DNA of 64,000 nt from UBA7378 sp049611805 (lineage in GTDB: Bacteria > Pseudomonadota > Alphaproteobacteria > RS24), in assembly GCA_049611805.1 (NCBI GenBank), contig JBMZAX010000010.1, positions 5,345-69,344 of the forward strand. The letters are read 5' to 3'. Shown piece after piece: positions 16,929-25,791 of the stretch. The notes below the pieces were generated by a model. That model saw only the letters and a list, made by a program, of their open reading frames with translations, had not been told where the DNA came from and did not search any database. The stretch's first letter is position 1; every line of letters begins with the position of its first letter. The position numbers were made by a program, and so were the translations under genes.

Positions 16929-17552
16929 ATGCCACAATCTTCCGAGCCACAATCCGGCGAACACGAACCGCTCGATGCGGTTGCGCTTGAGCGCATTTTT
17001 CTCGCCGGTCGCACGCATAATGCCTGGCAGGACAAGCCCATTGCACCGGCCTTGCTGACCCGGCTTTATGATTTGATGAAAATGGCCCCGACAAGCGCAA
17101 ATTGCTCTCCGGCGCGGCTGGTTTTCGTCGCCTCGGCAGAAGGCAAGGCGAAGCTGTTGCCGCATCTTATGGAAGACAATCGGAAGAAAACCGAAACGGC
17201 ACCGGTCTGCGTTATCCTCGCCTATGACATGCAGTTTTACGAATTATTGCCGCAGCTTTTTCCGCATAATCTTGATGCCGTAAACTGGTTTTCCGGCAGT
17301 GCCGAATTTGCCGAGCAAACGGCGTTTCGCAATTCTTCATTGCAGGGCGGATATCTGATGCTGGCGGCGCGCGCGCTGGGTCTCGATGTCGGGGCCATGT
17401 CGGGCTTTGATCCGGCAGGCGTCGATGCGGCGTTTTTCCCCGACGGGCGGTTTAAAACCAATTTCCTGTGCAATCTCGGCTATGGCGATCCGGCGGGTCT
17501 TTTCCCGCGCTCGCCGCGTCTGGCGTTTGACGACGCATGCGAGATTGTCTGA
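16929..17552 (+). CDS. Nitroreductase family protein, RutE/malonic semialdehyde reductase-like
   Basis: The 207-residue product matches the RutE subgroup of the FMN-dependent nitroreductase family. Marks are a family start FLAGRTHNAWQDKPI, MAPTSANCSPARLVFV (FMN phosphate region) and NSSLQGGYLMLAARALGLDVGAMSGF (two adjacent blocks). In E. coli RutE reduces malonic semialdehyde in uracil breakdown, but no other rut genes are nearby, so the substrate here is unknown. It begins 18 bases after nfu with a GGAGG-type site and ends just before tsaB, so it may be part of the same transcript. Confidence 0.8.
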   Translation: MPQSSEPQSGEHEPLDAVALERIFLAGRTHNAWQDKPIAPALLTRLYDLMKMAPTSANCSPARLVFVASAEGKAKLLPHLMEDNRKKTETAPVCVILAYDMQFYELLPQLFPHNLDAVNWFSGSAEFAEQTAFRNSSLQGGYLMLAARALGLDVGAMSGFDPAGVDAAFFPDGRFKTNFLCNLGYGDPAGLFPRSPRLAFDDACEIV

Positions 17553-17568
17553 CGGCGACGCGCGCGTG

Positions 17569-18282
17569 ATGCCCGAAACCGTTCTGGCCTGCGACACAAC
17601 CCAAGGTGCCTGTTCGGCCGCCCTTTGGCACAAGGGCGCGCCGGTGGCCGAGCGTCTTGTCAAAATGCAGCGCGGCCATGCCGAGGCGCTCCTGCCGGTG
17701 CTTGGCGAAATAAAGCGCGAAGCCCCCGATATCTGGGCGCAAATTAATGTGCTGGCCGTAACCGTCGGCCCCGGCACATTTACCGGCGTTCGGGTCGGGC
17801 TGTCGGCCATGCGCGGTCTGTCGCTGGCGATGGGCGTGCCGGTGGCGGGTTTTGGAACCTTGCACATGATGGCTTTGGCCAGCACATCCCCGCACCGCCG
17901 TTTGGTGGCGGTTGATGCGCGCCGCGACACGTTTTACACGCAAATTTGTGCGCCCGACGGCACCGCGTGCGAGCCGCCGACGGCGCGCAGTCTTGCGGCA
18001 TGTTTGGCCCTTGGCGCAGAAGATGACGACCCGAAATTTGCCGTTATCGGCACCGGTGCGGCGGCGATTTGTACGCCCGAAAACAGCCGGTTTTCAGCCG
18101 ATTCTGCCCCGCATTGGCCGCAAGCCCGTGTGCTGGCCGCCCATGCTGCCGGCCTGAGCATGGACGCGCTGACCGCGCTGCCCGCAACCCCTCTATATTT
18201 GCGCCCGCCCGATGCAACCCTGCCGGACCCGCAAAAAAATCTGGTTTTTGTGCCCGCCAATGATGGCACCACCGCGCCATGA
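17569..18282 (+). CDS. tsaB: tRNA threonylcarbamoyladenosine biosynthesis protein TsaB
   Basis: TsaB partners TsaD and TsaE in forming t6A at position 37 of ANN-decoding tRNAs. The 237-residue protein has the ASKHA-fold start LACDTTQGACSAALW and the conserved GPGTFTGVRVGLSAMRGL near residue 65. The C-terminus is variable, as usual. The ATG at 17569 is chosen; a GTG directly before it at 17566 is also possible. The gene opens the compact tsaB-rimI-fur-plsC-miaB run; its stop overlaps the rimI start in ATGA. Confidence 0.93.
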   Translation: MPETVLACDTTQGACSAALWHKGAPVAERLVKMQRGHAEALLPVLGEIKREAPDIWAQINVLAVTVGPGTFTGVRVGLSAMRGLSLAMGVPVAGFGTLHMMALASTSPHRRLVAVDARRDTFYTQICAPDGTACEPPTARSLAACLALGAEDDDPKFAVIGTGAAAICTPENSRFSADSAPHWPQARVLAAHAAGLSMDALTALPATPLYLRPPDATLPDPQKNLVFVPANDGTTAP

Positions 18283-18740
18283 TTGATTGCACGCATGATG
18301 CGCCCGCCCTCGCCGCCTTGCATGCGGCGTGTTTCGACCGGGCTTGGTCGGAAGACGCGTTTGCCGAATTGCTGAAAGGCGACGGCGTTCACGCGCTGGG
18401 TGATACGGATGGGTTTATCGTCATTCGTTGTGTCGCCGATGAAGCGGAAATTTTGACCCTCGGCGTCCTTCCGGCCCGCCGCCGCGCAGGTCTGGCGCGC
18501 AAATTGGTGCGCGCGGCGTTGAAACTGGCCGTCACCCGATATCAGGTGAGGCATGTTTTTCTGGAGGTTGGCGCGGATAATCACGGCGCGCGCGACCTCT
18601 ATGCCGGATTGGGCTTCATCTGCCATGGCAGACGCAGGCAATATTATGCTAATATAGATGCTCTGATGATGCGCTGCGACCTGACACAAGCAGGGTCGCG
18701 TGTATTCGGAGACGAAAAGGAGGGCGGTGCACAGATATGA
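18279..18740 (+). CDS. rimI: Ribosomal-protein-alanine N-acetyltransferase RimI (GNAT)
   Basis: RimI acetylates the N-terminus of ribosomal protein S18. The 153-residue protein is a GNAT enzyme. Core features are AEILTLGVLPARRRAGLARKL around residues 54-74 (acetyl-CoA loop RRAGLA; quoted in part) and EVGADNHGARDLYAGLGF near 100. The C-terminal tail (CDLTQAGSRVFGDEKEGG) is hydrophilic. Start and stop both overlap neighbours by 4 bases (ATGA at 18279 and 18737), indicating translational coupling with tsaB and fur. Other GNAT roles are possible, but context strongly supports RimI. Confidence 0.88.
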   Translation: MIDCTHDAPALAALHAACFDRAWSEDAFAELLKGDGVHALGDTDGFIVIRCVADEAEILTLGVLPARRRAGLARKLVRAALKLAVTRYQVRHVFLEVGADNHGARDLYAGLGFICHGRRRQYYANIDALMMRCDLTQAGSRVFGDEKEGGAQI

Positions 18741-19156
18741 GCACGGGCACAGATATTGAAAAATTGGCGGTTTCGGCCGGCATGCGTATGACGGAACAGC
18801 GGCGGGTTATTGCCCAGGTGCTGACCCAGTCCGACGACCATCCTGATGTCGAAGAAGTGCATCGGCGCTCGGTTTTGAAAGATGCCGGTATCTCGATTGC
18901 CACCGTCTACCGCACTGTTCGGCTGTTTGAGGAAGCCGGCATTCTCACCCGCCATGATTTCGGCGACGGGCGCGCGCGCTATGAGCCGGCCTCGGACGAC
19001 CATCACGACCATCTGATTGATATTCAAAGCGGGCAGGTCATTGAGTTCACCAATGAAGCGATTGAAGAACTGCAACGCGAAGTTGCCCGCAAGCTGGGCT
19101 ACAAACTTGTCGATCACCGGCTTGAACTATACGGCGTGCCGCTGGAAAAAGAGTAA
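18737..19156 (+). CDS. fur: Fur family transcriptional regulator (Fur/Mur type)
   Basis: This 139-residue metal-dependent repressor has the winged-helix recognition region ISIATVYRTVRLFEEAGIL near residue 52 and the metal-binding DDHHDHLIDIQSGQVIEF near 88. No CxxC structural-zinc pairs are present, as in many alphaproteobacterial Fur/Mur proteins. In Rhizobiales the orthologue in this same position (rimI-fur-plsC-miaB) often acts as a manganese-responsive regulator (Mur), with iron control left to Irr and RirA. An Irr gene is present at 42739. Whether this one senses iron or manganese cannot be read from sequence. The start overlaps the rimI stop. Confidence 0.92.
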   Translation: MSTGTDIEKLAVSAGMRMTEQRRVIAQVLTQSDDHPDVEEVHRRSVLKDAGISIATVYRTVRLFEEAGILTRHDFGDGRARYEPASDDHHDHLIDIQSGQVIEFTNEAIEELQREVARKLGYKLVDHRLELYGVPLEKE

Positions 19157-20017
19157 ATGAGCGCATTGTTTCGAGTAATTAAAACGATTGCGCGCCTGTC
19201 CGGTTTTTTATCCCTCACCTTGTTGTTGGGCCCGCTCCAATTTCTGGTTTTGGCCCTGTTGCCGCGCTTCGGGCATGCAATCCCGATGCTCTATCACCGC
19301 GGCCTGATTTGGATGCTCGGCGTCACCATACGCCGCCATGGTGCGGTGCCGCCTGCCGGTGCGCTTCTGGCAAGCAATCATGTTTCATGGTTCGACATTG
19401 TGGCCGTCGGCGCGCAAATGCCGGTGTCGTTTATTGCCAAGCATGAGGTCAAAACATGGCCGCTTTTCGGGCAATTGGCGGATTTGCAGCGCACCATTTA
19501 CATCAACCGCGCGCGCGGACGCCACACGCTGGACAATCGCGACACGATGAAAGAACGCCTTCTTGCGGGCGGCAGGCTTGTGCTTTTTGCCGAGGGCACC
19601 ACCGGTAATGGCGCGCGGGCCCAGCCGTTTAAATCGGCACTTTTTTCATCCGTTCAGCGCGTGGACGACACCGCGCCGGATATTGTAGTACACCCGCTGA
19701 CAATCAGCTATACCGCACTTGGCGAGCGGGTGATGACGCAAACCGAGCGCGACCAATATGCCTGGCTGGGGGACGCGGCCCTTGTGCCGCATCTTTTGTT
19801 CACTTTGGGGTCGCCGCCTTTCACCGTGGATATTGTGTTTCACGATGCGCTGCCGGCCAATATCATGCACGACCGCAAGGCGATTGCGCGCTGCGCGCAG
19901 GAGAATGTCGACGCCGCATTGGTGGCGCTGACCGGCGGTGAGATGCCGCAAACGATTGTGCCCGACGCGCCCGCGCCCGCCGATGCAATGCTGGACGCGG
20001 CCCCTGAAAGTCGCTAA
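19157..20017 (+). CDS. plsC: 1-acyl-sn-glycerol-3-phosphate acyltransferase (PlsC family)
   Basis: The enzyme acylates lysophosphatidic acid to phosphatidic acid in phospholipid synthesis at the inner membrane. The 286-residue protein has an N-terminal hydrophobic anchor (about residues 12-40), the catalytic block NHVSWFD near residue 74, and the acceptor-binding FAEGTTGNGARAQPFKSALF near 146. The ATG follows the fur stop directly with no gap. PlsC homologues include OlsA, the second enzyme of ornithine-lipid synthesis; given the fur-plsC-miaB context, the glycerolipid role is more likely. A proline- and alanine-rich tail ends the protein. Confidence 0.9.
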   Translation: MSALFRVIKTIARLSGFLSLTLLLGPLQFLVLALLPRFGHAIPMLYHRGLIWMLGVTIRRHGAVPPAGALLASNHVSWFDIVAVGAQMPVSFIAKHEVKTWPLFGQLADLQRTIYINRARGRHTLDNRDTMKERLLAGGRLVLFAEGTTGNGARAQPFKSALFSSVQRVDDTAPDIVVHPLTISYTALGERVMTQTERDQYAWLGDAALVPHLLFTLGSPPFTVDIVFHDALPANIMHDRKAIARCAQENVDAALVALTGGEMPQTIVPDAPAPADAMLDAAPESR

Positions 20018-20026
20018 GCCAAGCCC

Positions 20027-21391
20027 ATGACACGCGCCAATACCAAAAAATACTTCATCAAGACCTATGGGTGTCAGATGAATGTCTATGATTCCGAGCG
20101 CATGGCCGAGGCCCTGTCGGTCGCCGGCTATCAGCCCGTGGACGCACCCGAAGCGGCCGATATGGTGATTTTGAACACCTGCCATATTCGCGAAAAAGCG
20201 GCTGAAAAAGTCTATTCCGAACTGGGTCGCTTGAAGCCGCTCAAACAGGCCAATACGGACATGATTATCGGCGTTGCCGGATGTGTGGCGCAGGCCGAGG
20301 GCGAGGAAATGATCCACCGCGCGCCGCTTGTCGATATGGTGTTCGGCCCGCAAACCTATCAGCAATTGCCCGATATGATTGCCGATCTGGATGCCGGTCG
20401 CCGCGACGGGGGCCGCGTGCGGCTGGTGCGCACCGAATTTCCGGCAGAGGAAAAATTTGCCGCGCTCAAATCCGCCCCGCGCCGGCCGATAACCCGCGCG
20501 CCGACGGCCTTTGTGACCGTGCAGGAAGGGTGCGATAAATTCTGCACCTTCTGTGTGGTGCCTTATACGCGCGGCGCCGAAGTGTCGCGCGCCACGGCCG
20601 ATATTGTGGATGAAGCCCGCGCGCTGGCCGCCCAAGGCGTGTGCGAGGTCACCTTGCTGGGGCAAAATGTCAATGCCTGGCAGGACCGCGAAACCGGTTT
20701 GCGGCTCGACGGATTGCTGGAGGCACTCGCGCAAATTGACGGCATTGAACGCTTGCGGTTCACAACCAGCCATCCGCGCGATATGGACGACGCCCTGATT
20801 GCCGCGCATGGGCACAATGCCAAATTAATGCCCTATCTCCATTTGCCCGTACAATCGGGGTCCGACCCGATATTGAAAGCGATGAACCGCCGCCACACGC
20901 GCGCACAATATCTCGATCTGGTCGCCGCGTTCCGCTTGGCGCGCGCCGACCTTGCACTGTCATCCGATTTCATTGTCGGGTTTCCCGGCGAAACCGATGC
21001 CGATTTTGACGCGACGATGGATCTGGTTGCGGCGGTGTCTTACGCGCAAGCCTTTTCGTTCAAATATTCGCCGCGCCCCGGCACGCCGGCGGCTTCGGAA
21101 GAAGCCCAGATTGACGAAGACGTTAAAACCCGTCGCCTTGCCCGGCTTCAGGCGCGCCTCAATGAACAGCAGGAAGCGTTCAACCGCGAGAAGCTGGACA
21201 GTGTTTTGCCGGTTTTGTTTGAAAAACCGAGCCGACAGGCCGACCAGATGTCGGGCCGCAGCCCCTATCTCCAGCCGGTGCATGTGCGCGTCGCCGAACA
21301 GCATTTTGATGCGCTGGTGGGCCGCATTCTGCCGGTTCGCATCACCGGCGCGCATGCCAACAGCCTGAGCGGTGAGCTGGCCGATGGCTAG
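20027..21391 (+). CDS. miaB: tRNA-2-methylthio-N6-dimethylallyladenosine synthase MiaB
   Basis: MiaB is a radical-SAM methylthiotransferase modifying A37 of tRNAs that read UNN codons. The 454-residue protein has the UPF0004 domain (TYGCQMNVYDSERM near residue 12; NTCHIREKAAEKVYSELG near 48), then the radical-SAM cluster motif CDKFCTFC near residue 168, SDFIVGFPGETDADF, FKYSPRPGTPA, and a C-terminal TRAM domain. Two 4Fe-4S clusters are expected, linking it to the Nfu carrier in this window. It starts 9 bases after plsC. Confidence 0.97.
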   Translation: MTRANTKKYFIKTYGCQMNVYDSERMAEALSVAGYQPVDAPEAADMVILNTCHIREKAAEKVYSELGRLKPLKQANTDMIIGVAGCVAQAEGEEMIHRAPLVDMVFGPQTYQQLPDMIADLDAGRRDGGRVRLVRTEFPAEEKFAALKSAPRRPITRAPTAFVTVQEGCDKFCTFCVVPYTRGAEVSRATADIVDEARALAAQGVCEVTLLGQNVNAWQDRETGLRLDGLLEALAQIDGIERLRFTTSHPRDMDDALIAAHGHNAKLMPYLHLPVQSGSDPILKAMNRRHTRAQYLDLVAAFRLARADLALSSDFIVGFPGETDADFDATMDLVAAVSYAQAFSFKYSPRPGTPAASEEAQIDEDVKTRRLARLQARLNEQQEAFNREKLDSVLPVLFEKPSRQADQMSGRSPYLQPVHVRVAEQHFDALVGRILPVRITGAHANSLSGELADG

Positions 21392-21556
21392 GCTTTTACA
21401 TGAAATTTTCGTGAATTTGCCCGCATGGTGCGCGCCAAGACTTGCCATTATGGGGAAATCTTCCCATATTTCTTACATGACAGTTCTTTTTCGTATTCGT
21501 CCGAAAATGGTCGGCCAATGAAAAACCATCTCATGCGCACAGCAAAGGTGTTTTGA

Positions 21557-22675
21557 TTGGCGAAATCTGACAAAAACCTGCGGCAGGTCGATGCCGTGAT
21601 CGACGAGCCGATGATTATCGAGTTCGACAATAATCGGCTTTTGCCGGAGCTTTATGGCGAGCACGGCAAAAACCTTGTTCGCATCGAACAGGCTCTGGGG
21701 GTCTCGATTGCCAATCGCGGCAATAAGGTATTCGTTTCCGGCGAAGCGCCTGCGCGCGCGCGCGCCGAACTGGTGCTCAATACATTATATCATCAGCTTG
21801 AACGTGGCGGACAAATCGGCGGCGGCGATGTTGACGGCGCGGTGCGCCTGAGCCTTGGCGGTGCGCCGGCGGATGATGTTGCCGACCGGCCGCGCCGCCT
21901 CGACAAGCTGGACAGCTTGCGTACAAACCGGCGCGAGGTGGTGGCGCGCTCGACAACGCAAGCGGCCTATATCAAGGCGCTTTTGACCAATGAACTGGTG
22001 GTCGGCACCGGGCCTGCGGGAACCGGCAAAACCTATCTGGCGGTCGCAGCTGCCGCGGCGATGCTGGTTGAGGGTCGCGTCGACCGTATTATTTTATCGC
22101 GCCCGGCGGTCGAGGCCGGTGAGAGCCTCGGCTTTTTGCCCGGTGATATGCGCGACAAGGTAGACCCGTATTTGCGCCCGCTTTACGACGCGCTTTATGA
22201 CATGTTGCCGGGCCCGCAAGTGTCGCGGTCGCTGGAAAGCGGCGAGATTGAAATCGCGCCGCTGGCATTCATGCGCGGGCGCACCTTGTCCAATGCGTTT
22301 GTCATTCTGGACGAGTCGCAAAATGCAACGCCCATGCAGATGAAAATGTTTCTGACGCGCATGGGCGAAAATTCGCGCATGGTCATTACCGGCGACCCCA
22401 GCCAGATTGACCTGCCCTTTGGGGCGAAATCGGGCCTGAAAGACGCGCTGGAAATTCTGCCGAAAATTCGCGGTGTTGAAATTATCCGCTTTGGCGAGGA
22501 AGACGTGGTACGCCATGATCTGGTCACGCGAATTGTGAAAGCCTATAATAAGCGCGATGCGAAATTGCCCCAACGCACCGCCGGCAAATCGGGCGGAAAA
22601 CGCTCGCCGGAGCCCAAAAATCCGTCATTGCTTGATGATGGCGGCGAGACCGATCAAGAAAATGAGCAAAAATAA
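21557..22675 (+). CDS. phoH: PhoH family ATPase (PhoH/YbeZ)
   Basis: The 372-residue protein is a PhoH-like P-loop ATPase, proposed to act in RNA metabolism with YbeY. An N-terminal KH-like part (about 20-90) precedes Walker A GPAGTGKTYLAVAAA near residue 151 and Walker B AFVILDESQNATPMQMKMFLTR in two blocks near 250. The start is TTG at 21557, supported by AAAGGTG 6 bases upstream and homologous N-terminal sequence; no ATG lies in a better place. The stop shares one base with the ybeY start (TAATG), so the two are translationally coupled. Confidence 0.93.
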   Translation: MAKSDKNLRQVDAVIDEPMIIEFDNNRLLPELYGEHGKNLVRIEQALGVSIANRGNKVFVSGEAPARARAELVLNTLYHQLERGGQIGGGDVDGAVRLSLGGAPADDVADRPRRLDKLDSLRTNRREVVARSTTQAAYIKALLTNELVVGTGPAGTGKTYLAVAAAAAMLVEGRVDRIILSRPAVEAGESLGFLPGDMRDKVDPYLRPLYDALYDMLPGPQVSRSLESGEIEIAPLAFMRGRTLSNAFVILDESQNATPMQMKMFLTRMGENSRMVITGDPSQIDLPFGAKSGLKDALEILPKIRGVEIIRFGEEDVVRHDLVTRIVKAYNKRDAKLPQRTAGKSGGKRSPEPKNPSLLDDGGETDQENEQK

Positions 22676-23298
22676 TGACTAATATGTCTCCCGCCGGTCT
22701 GCCGGAAGGTCTGCCGGACGCACAAGACGAACCGGAGCCTGACAGTCCGGAAAGAGACCTGCGCGTTGACCGCGCGGCTTTCGGCATTGATATTCAATGC
22801 GATGACGCACGCTGGCAGCCCTATCTTGTTTTGGTCGAGGCGCGTCTTGGCGCGCTGGCCGAAACCCTTGGCCTGCCGGTGCATGGCGAGGTGAGCGTAA
22901 AACTGACCGATGACCGACACATTGGCGAATTGAACAGCGGCTTTCGCGGCAAAACCGGCGCGACCAATGTATTGTCATTTCCGGCGCTGGATTTTGCCGC
23001 GCCGTCCGGGAAAGATGATTTTCCGCAAATGCCGTTTTCGCTGGGCGATATCGTGCTGGCATTTGACACGCTGGCTGTTGAGGCCGATGCCGCGGAAAAG
23101 AATTTTACCGACCATTTGGTGCATTTGCTGGTGCACGGGCTTTTGCATCTTCTGGGCTATGACCATCAAAATAATGCCGATGCCGCGCGCATGGAGGCCA
23201 GGGAAACTGCCCTGCTGGCGGGCCTTGGGGTGGGTGACCCCTATGGCGCGGCCCATACCGAAACCGGAAGTGCCGGAACCGGAGGGGATAAGCGATGA
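22675..23298 (+). CDS. ybeY: Endoribonuclease YbeY (rRNA maturation factor)
   Basis: YbeY is a single-strand endoribonuclease needed for 16S rRNA 3' processing and 70S quality control. The 207-residue protein has the UPF0054 zinc motif HGLLHLLGYDH near residue 154, in which three His residues bind zinc, plus TNVLSFPA and LGDIVLAFDT upstream. The N-terminal 35 residues are family-variable. It overlaps phoH by one base and corC by 4 bases (ATGA at 23295), a conserved phoH-ybeY-corC-lnt unit. Confidence 0.95.
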   Translation: MTNMSPAGLPEGLPDAQDEPEPDSPERDLRVDRAAFGIDIQCDDARWQPYLVLVEARLGALAETLGLPVHGEVSVKLTDDRHIGELNSGFRGKTGATNVLSFPALDFAAPSGKDDFPQMPFSLGDIVLAFDTLAVEADAAEKNFTDHLVHLLVHGLLHLLGYDHQNNADAARMEARETALLAGLGVGDPYGAAHTETGSAGTGGDKR

Positions 23299-24176
23299 GC
23301 GACCTGACACATGCAAATTCCGAAGAGACATTATTATCCCGCCTGTGGCGGCGGGTGCGCGGTGTGTCCGAACCGAATTTGCGCGAAAGCATTGAAGACG
23401 CGCTGGATGAGACGGAAGAAGAAGGCACCGAGTTTTCTCTGGAAGAACGCCACATGCTGCGCAATTTGCTGGGCTTTCGTGATGTGCGCGTCGATGATGT
23501 GATGGTGCCGCGCGCCGATATCAGCGCCATTGATCTGGCGACTTTTGGCGATGATGTGCTGGCTGTTTTTGTCGAAAGCGGACATTCGCGCCTGCCGGTT
23601 TATCGCGAAACGCTCGACAGTCCGGTCGGCATGTTGCATTTGAAAGATGTGATTGCCGCGCGCCGCGAACCCGCCAAAGCTGCCGATATTGAGCCGATTA
23701 TGCGCGATGTGCTGTTTGTGCCGCCTTCCATGCCGGCGCTTGACCTCTTGCTCAAAATGCAGGCCACGCGCACGCATTTGGCGCTGGTAATCGACGAATA
23801 TGGGGGCACGGACGGGTTGGTGACAATTGAGGATTTGATTGAGGAAATTGTCGGTGACATTGAAGACGAGCATGATGATGTCGGCACCGCGCCGCTGCGT
23901 CAGACGGGGCCGGGCGTGTGGCGTGCCTCGGCGCGCGTCTCGCTGGAGACGCTGGAAGATGTGCTCGGCAATTCGGTGTTTGACGAAACCGTGTTTGAAG
24001 ATATCGACACGCTGGGCGGGCTGGTTTTTGCCATTGCCGGCCGCGTGCCCCAGCGCGGCGAGATTATCAGCCACCGGCTGCCCGACGGGCCGCCGGTTGA
24101 ATTTGTCATTCGTGATGCCGACCCGCGACGCATCAAATCTCTCGACATCAAGCTGATGGCCCCACCCCCGGCATGA
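23295..24176 (+). CDS. CorC/HlyC family CBS-domain protein
   Basis: This 293-residue cytosolic protein has tandem CBS domains (VPRADISAIDL near residue 72; YGGTDGLVTIEDLIEEIVGDI near 170, quoted in part) followed by a C-terminal CorC_HlyC transporter-associated domain (LEDVLGNSVF, DTLGGLVFAIAGRVPQRGE). It lacks the N-terminal DUF21 membrane region found in longer relatives, as does E. coli CorC. Roles in magnesium or cobalt resistance are reported for the family. It lies between ybeY and lnt with ATGA overlaps at both ends. Confidence 0.92.
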   Translation: MSDLTHANSEETLLSRLWRRVRGVSEPNLRESIEDALDETEEEGTEFSLEERHMLRNLLGFRDVRVDDVMVPRADISAIDLATFGDDVLAVFVESGHSRLPVYRETLDSPVGMLHLKDVIAARREPAKAADIEPIMRDVLFVPPSMPALDLLLKMQATRTHLALVIDEYGGTDGLVTIEDLIEEIVGDIEDEHDDVGTAPLRQTGPGVWRASARVSLETLEDVLGNSVFDETVFEDIDTLGGLVFAIAGRVPQRGEIISHRLPDGPPVEFVIRDADPRRIKSLDIKLMAPPPA

Positions 24177-25729
24177 TTGCCGCATTGCGCGAAGCCGGCT
24201 TGCGCCATCCGGCGGCGGTTGTTTTTGTCGCCGGTTTGCTGGTGCCGCTGTCTTATGCGCCTTGGCGTTTGTTCTTCGTGTTTTTTCTCGCCTATGCGGT
24301 GCTTTTCACTTTGGCGTGGCGCGCCTACCAACAGGGGGGTCGGCTGTTTCTCATCGGTTGGGCGTTCGCCTTCGGGCAATTGCTGAGCGGCCTTTATTGG
24401 CTGGGTCATGCATTTCTGGTCGATGCCGAACAATTTCTCTGGGCCCTGCCCTTTGCCGTCACGCTGTTGCCGGCGGGCCTCGCGCTTTTCGCCGGTGCCG
24501 GTGTTTGGCTTTGGGGGAAGGTGTGGGGGGCGGTGTGTCGCCGCCGTGACTGCGCAGGCCCTCCGCTGGCGGGTTTTTTACTGCTGGCCTTTTTCTGGTC
24601 TGCCGGTGAGGTGGCGCGCAGCCATCTCCTGACCGGTTTTCCGTGGAACCTGCCGGCCATGGTTTTCGGCAGCTGGGTTTATGCCGCCCAGCCAAGTGCC
24701 TGGGTCGGCATTCACGGGTTGGGTCTTCTGGCACTCATCGCCGCCGCGCTGATTGGCTGTCCCGCCCGGCGCGCGCGCTTGGCGGGCCTCGCCCTTATTG
24801 CGGCGGTTTTCGCGGCCGGGGCGGCGCGTGTGGCGGTGCTGGAAACCACAGCCGCGGCGACGGGCGAACCGGTTTTGCTGATCCAGCCAAATATCGACCA
24901 GAAAGAAAAATGGGACCCGGCCCACCGTACCGATGTCATCAATGCCATGTTCACCCAAACCGCGCAGGCTGTTGCGGCAAACCCTGACGCGCGTCTTGTT
25001 ATATGGCCGGAGGCGGCCCTGCCGCTTTATCTGGATGAAGGCACGGCTTTTGCCGCGCGCTTGCGCGCCAGCGTGCCGCCGCAGATGATTTTGGTAACGG
25101 GCGCCGTGCGGCGGCAAATCAATGGCGAGGATACGGATTATTTCAACAGCGTGATGGTGTGGTCGGGGGACGGAACGCTGATTGCGCGGCGCGACAAGAC
25201 GCATCTCGTGCCCTTTGGCGAATATCTGCCCTTCCAAAGCCTGCTTGAGGCAATGGGGCTTCGCCAGCTGACGCAGTTGCGCGGCGGTTATGCGCCGGGC
25301 CGTGACGCCTCATCGATCACCCTGCCCGACGGCCGGCGCCTGCATCCGCTCATCTGCTATGAGGCGATTTTTCCCTATCGCGCGCGCACCAGCCCGCGCC
25401 CCGACATGCTTGTCAATCTGACCAATGATGGCTGGTTCGGGCGCAGTGCCGGCCCGCATCAACACCTTGCATTGGCGCGCTTGCGGGCGGTCGAACAGGG
25501 CCTGCCCATGGTGCGGGTGGCGAATACCGGAATTTCGACCGTGGTCGATGCTCTGGGACGGCCTTTGGCGCGCATCGCGCTGGACACAAGCGGGGCGGTT
25601 TCCGTGCTCCTGCCGAGGGCTCTGGAGCGCACGGGATTTTCCGTCTTCGGCCATGTGCCTTTCGCCATATTCTGGCTTCTGGGCGTGGGTTTTTTATGTT
25701 TTTGGCGGGGCAGAAATAAGCAGAAATAA
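24173..25729 (+). CDS. lnt: Apolipoprotein N-acyltransferase
   Basis: Lnt adds the third acyl chain to the N-terminal cysteine of lipoproteins in the inner membrane. The 518-residue protein has five to six hydrophobic segments in its first 230 residues and a periplasmic nitrilase-type domain. The catalytic triad is visible as Glu in WPEAALPLY near residue 278, Lys in RRDKTHLVPFGEYLPF near 341 and Cys in LICYEAIFP near 397. A final membrane segment (FAIFWLLGVGFLCF) ends the chain. The start overlaps the corC stop in ATGA. Confidence 0.96.
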   Translation: MIAALREAGLRHPAAVVFVAGLLVPLSYAPWRLFFVFFLAYAVLFTLAWRAYQQGGRLFLIGWAFAFGQLLSGLYWLGHAFLVDAEQFLWALPFAVTLLPAGLALFAGAGVWLWGKVWGAVCRRRDCAGPPLAGFLLLAFFWSAGEVARSHLLTGFPWNLPAMVFGSWVYAAQPSAWVGIHGLGLLALIAAALIGCPARRARLAGLALIAAVFAAGAARVAVLETTAAATGEPVLLIQPNIDQKEKWDPAHRTDVINAMFTQTAQAVAANPDARLVIWPEAALPLYLDEGTAFAARLRASVPPQMILVTGAVRRQINGEDTDYFNSVMVWSGDGTLIARRDKTHLVPFGEYLPFQSLLEAMGLRQLTQLRGGYAPGRDASSITLPDGRRLHPLICYEAIFPYRARTSPRPDMLVNLTNDGWFGRSAGPHQHLALARLRAVEQGLPMVRVANTGISTVVDALGRPLARIALDTSGAVSVLLPRALERTGFSVFGHVPFAIFWLLGVGFLCFWRGRNKQK

Positions 25730-25730
25730 A

Positions 25731-25759
25731 TTGATACTGGGCGACCAGTGAGACATAAT
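25731..25759 (+). promoter_or_regulatory. Promoter of the XRE regulator gene with operator-like palindrome
   Basis: TTGATA (25731-25736) and CATAAT (25754-25759) are separated by 17 bases. The spacer contains the perfect inverted repeat ACTGG-GCGA-CCAGT (25736-25749), a position suited to repression. Since the next gene is a helix-turn-helix regulator, autoregulation is a reasonable inference. Confidence 0.55.
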
Positions 25760-25791
25760 CCGAGGCTCTAAAACAATAAAAACGAAGAAAA

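Noticed and set aside
21448..21480. Inverted repeat ATGGG/CCCAT between miaB and phoH as a terminator
   Set aside because: The stem is short and imperfect and has no T run after it; phoH may simply be co-transcribed.
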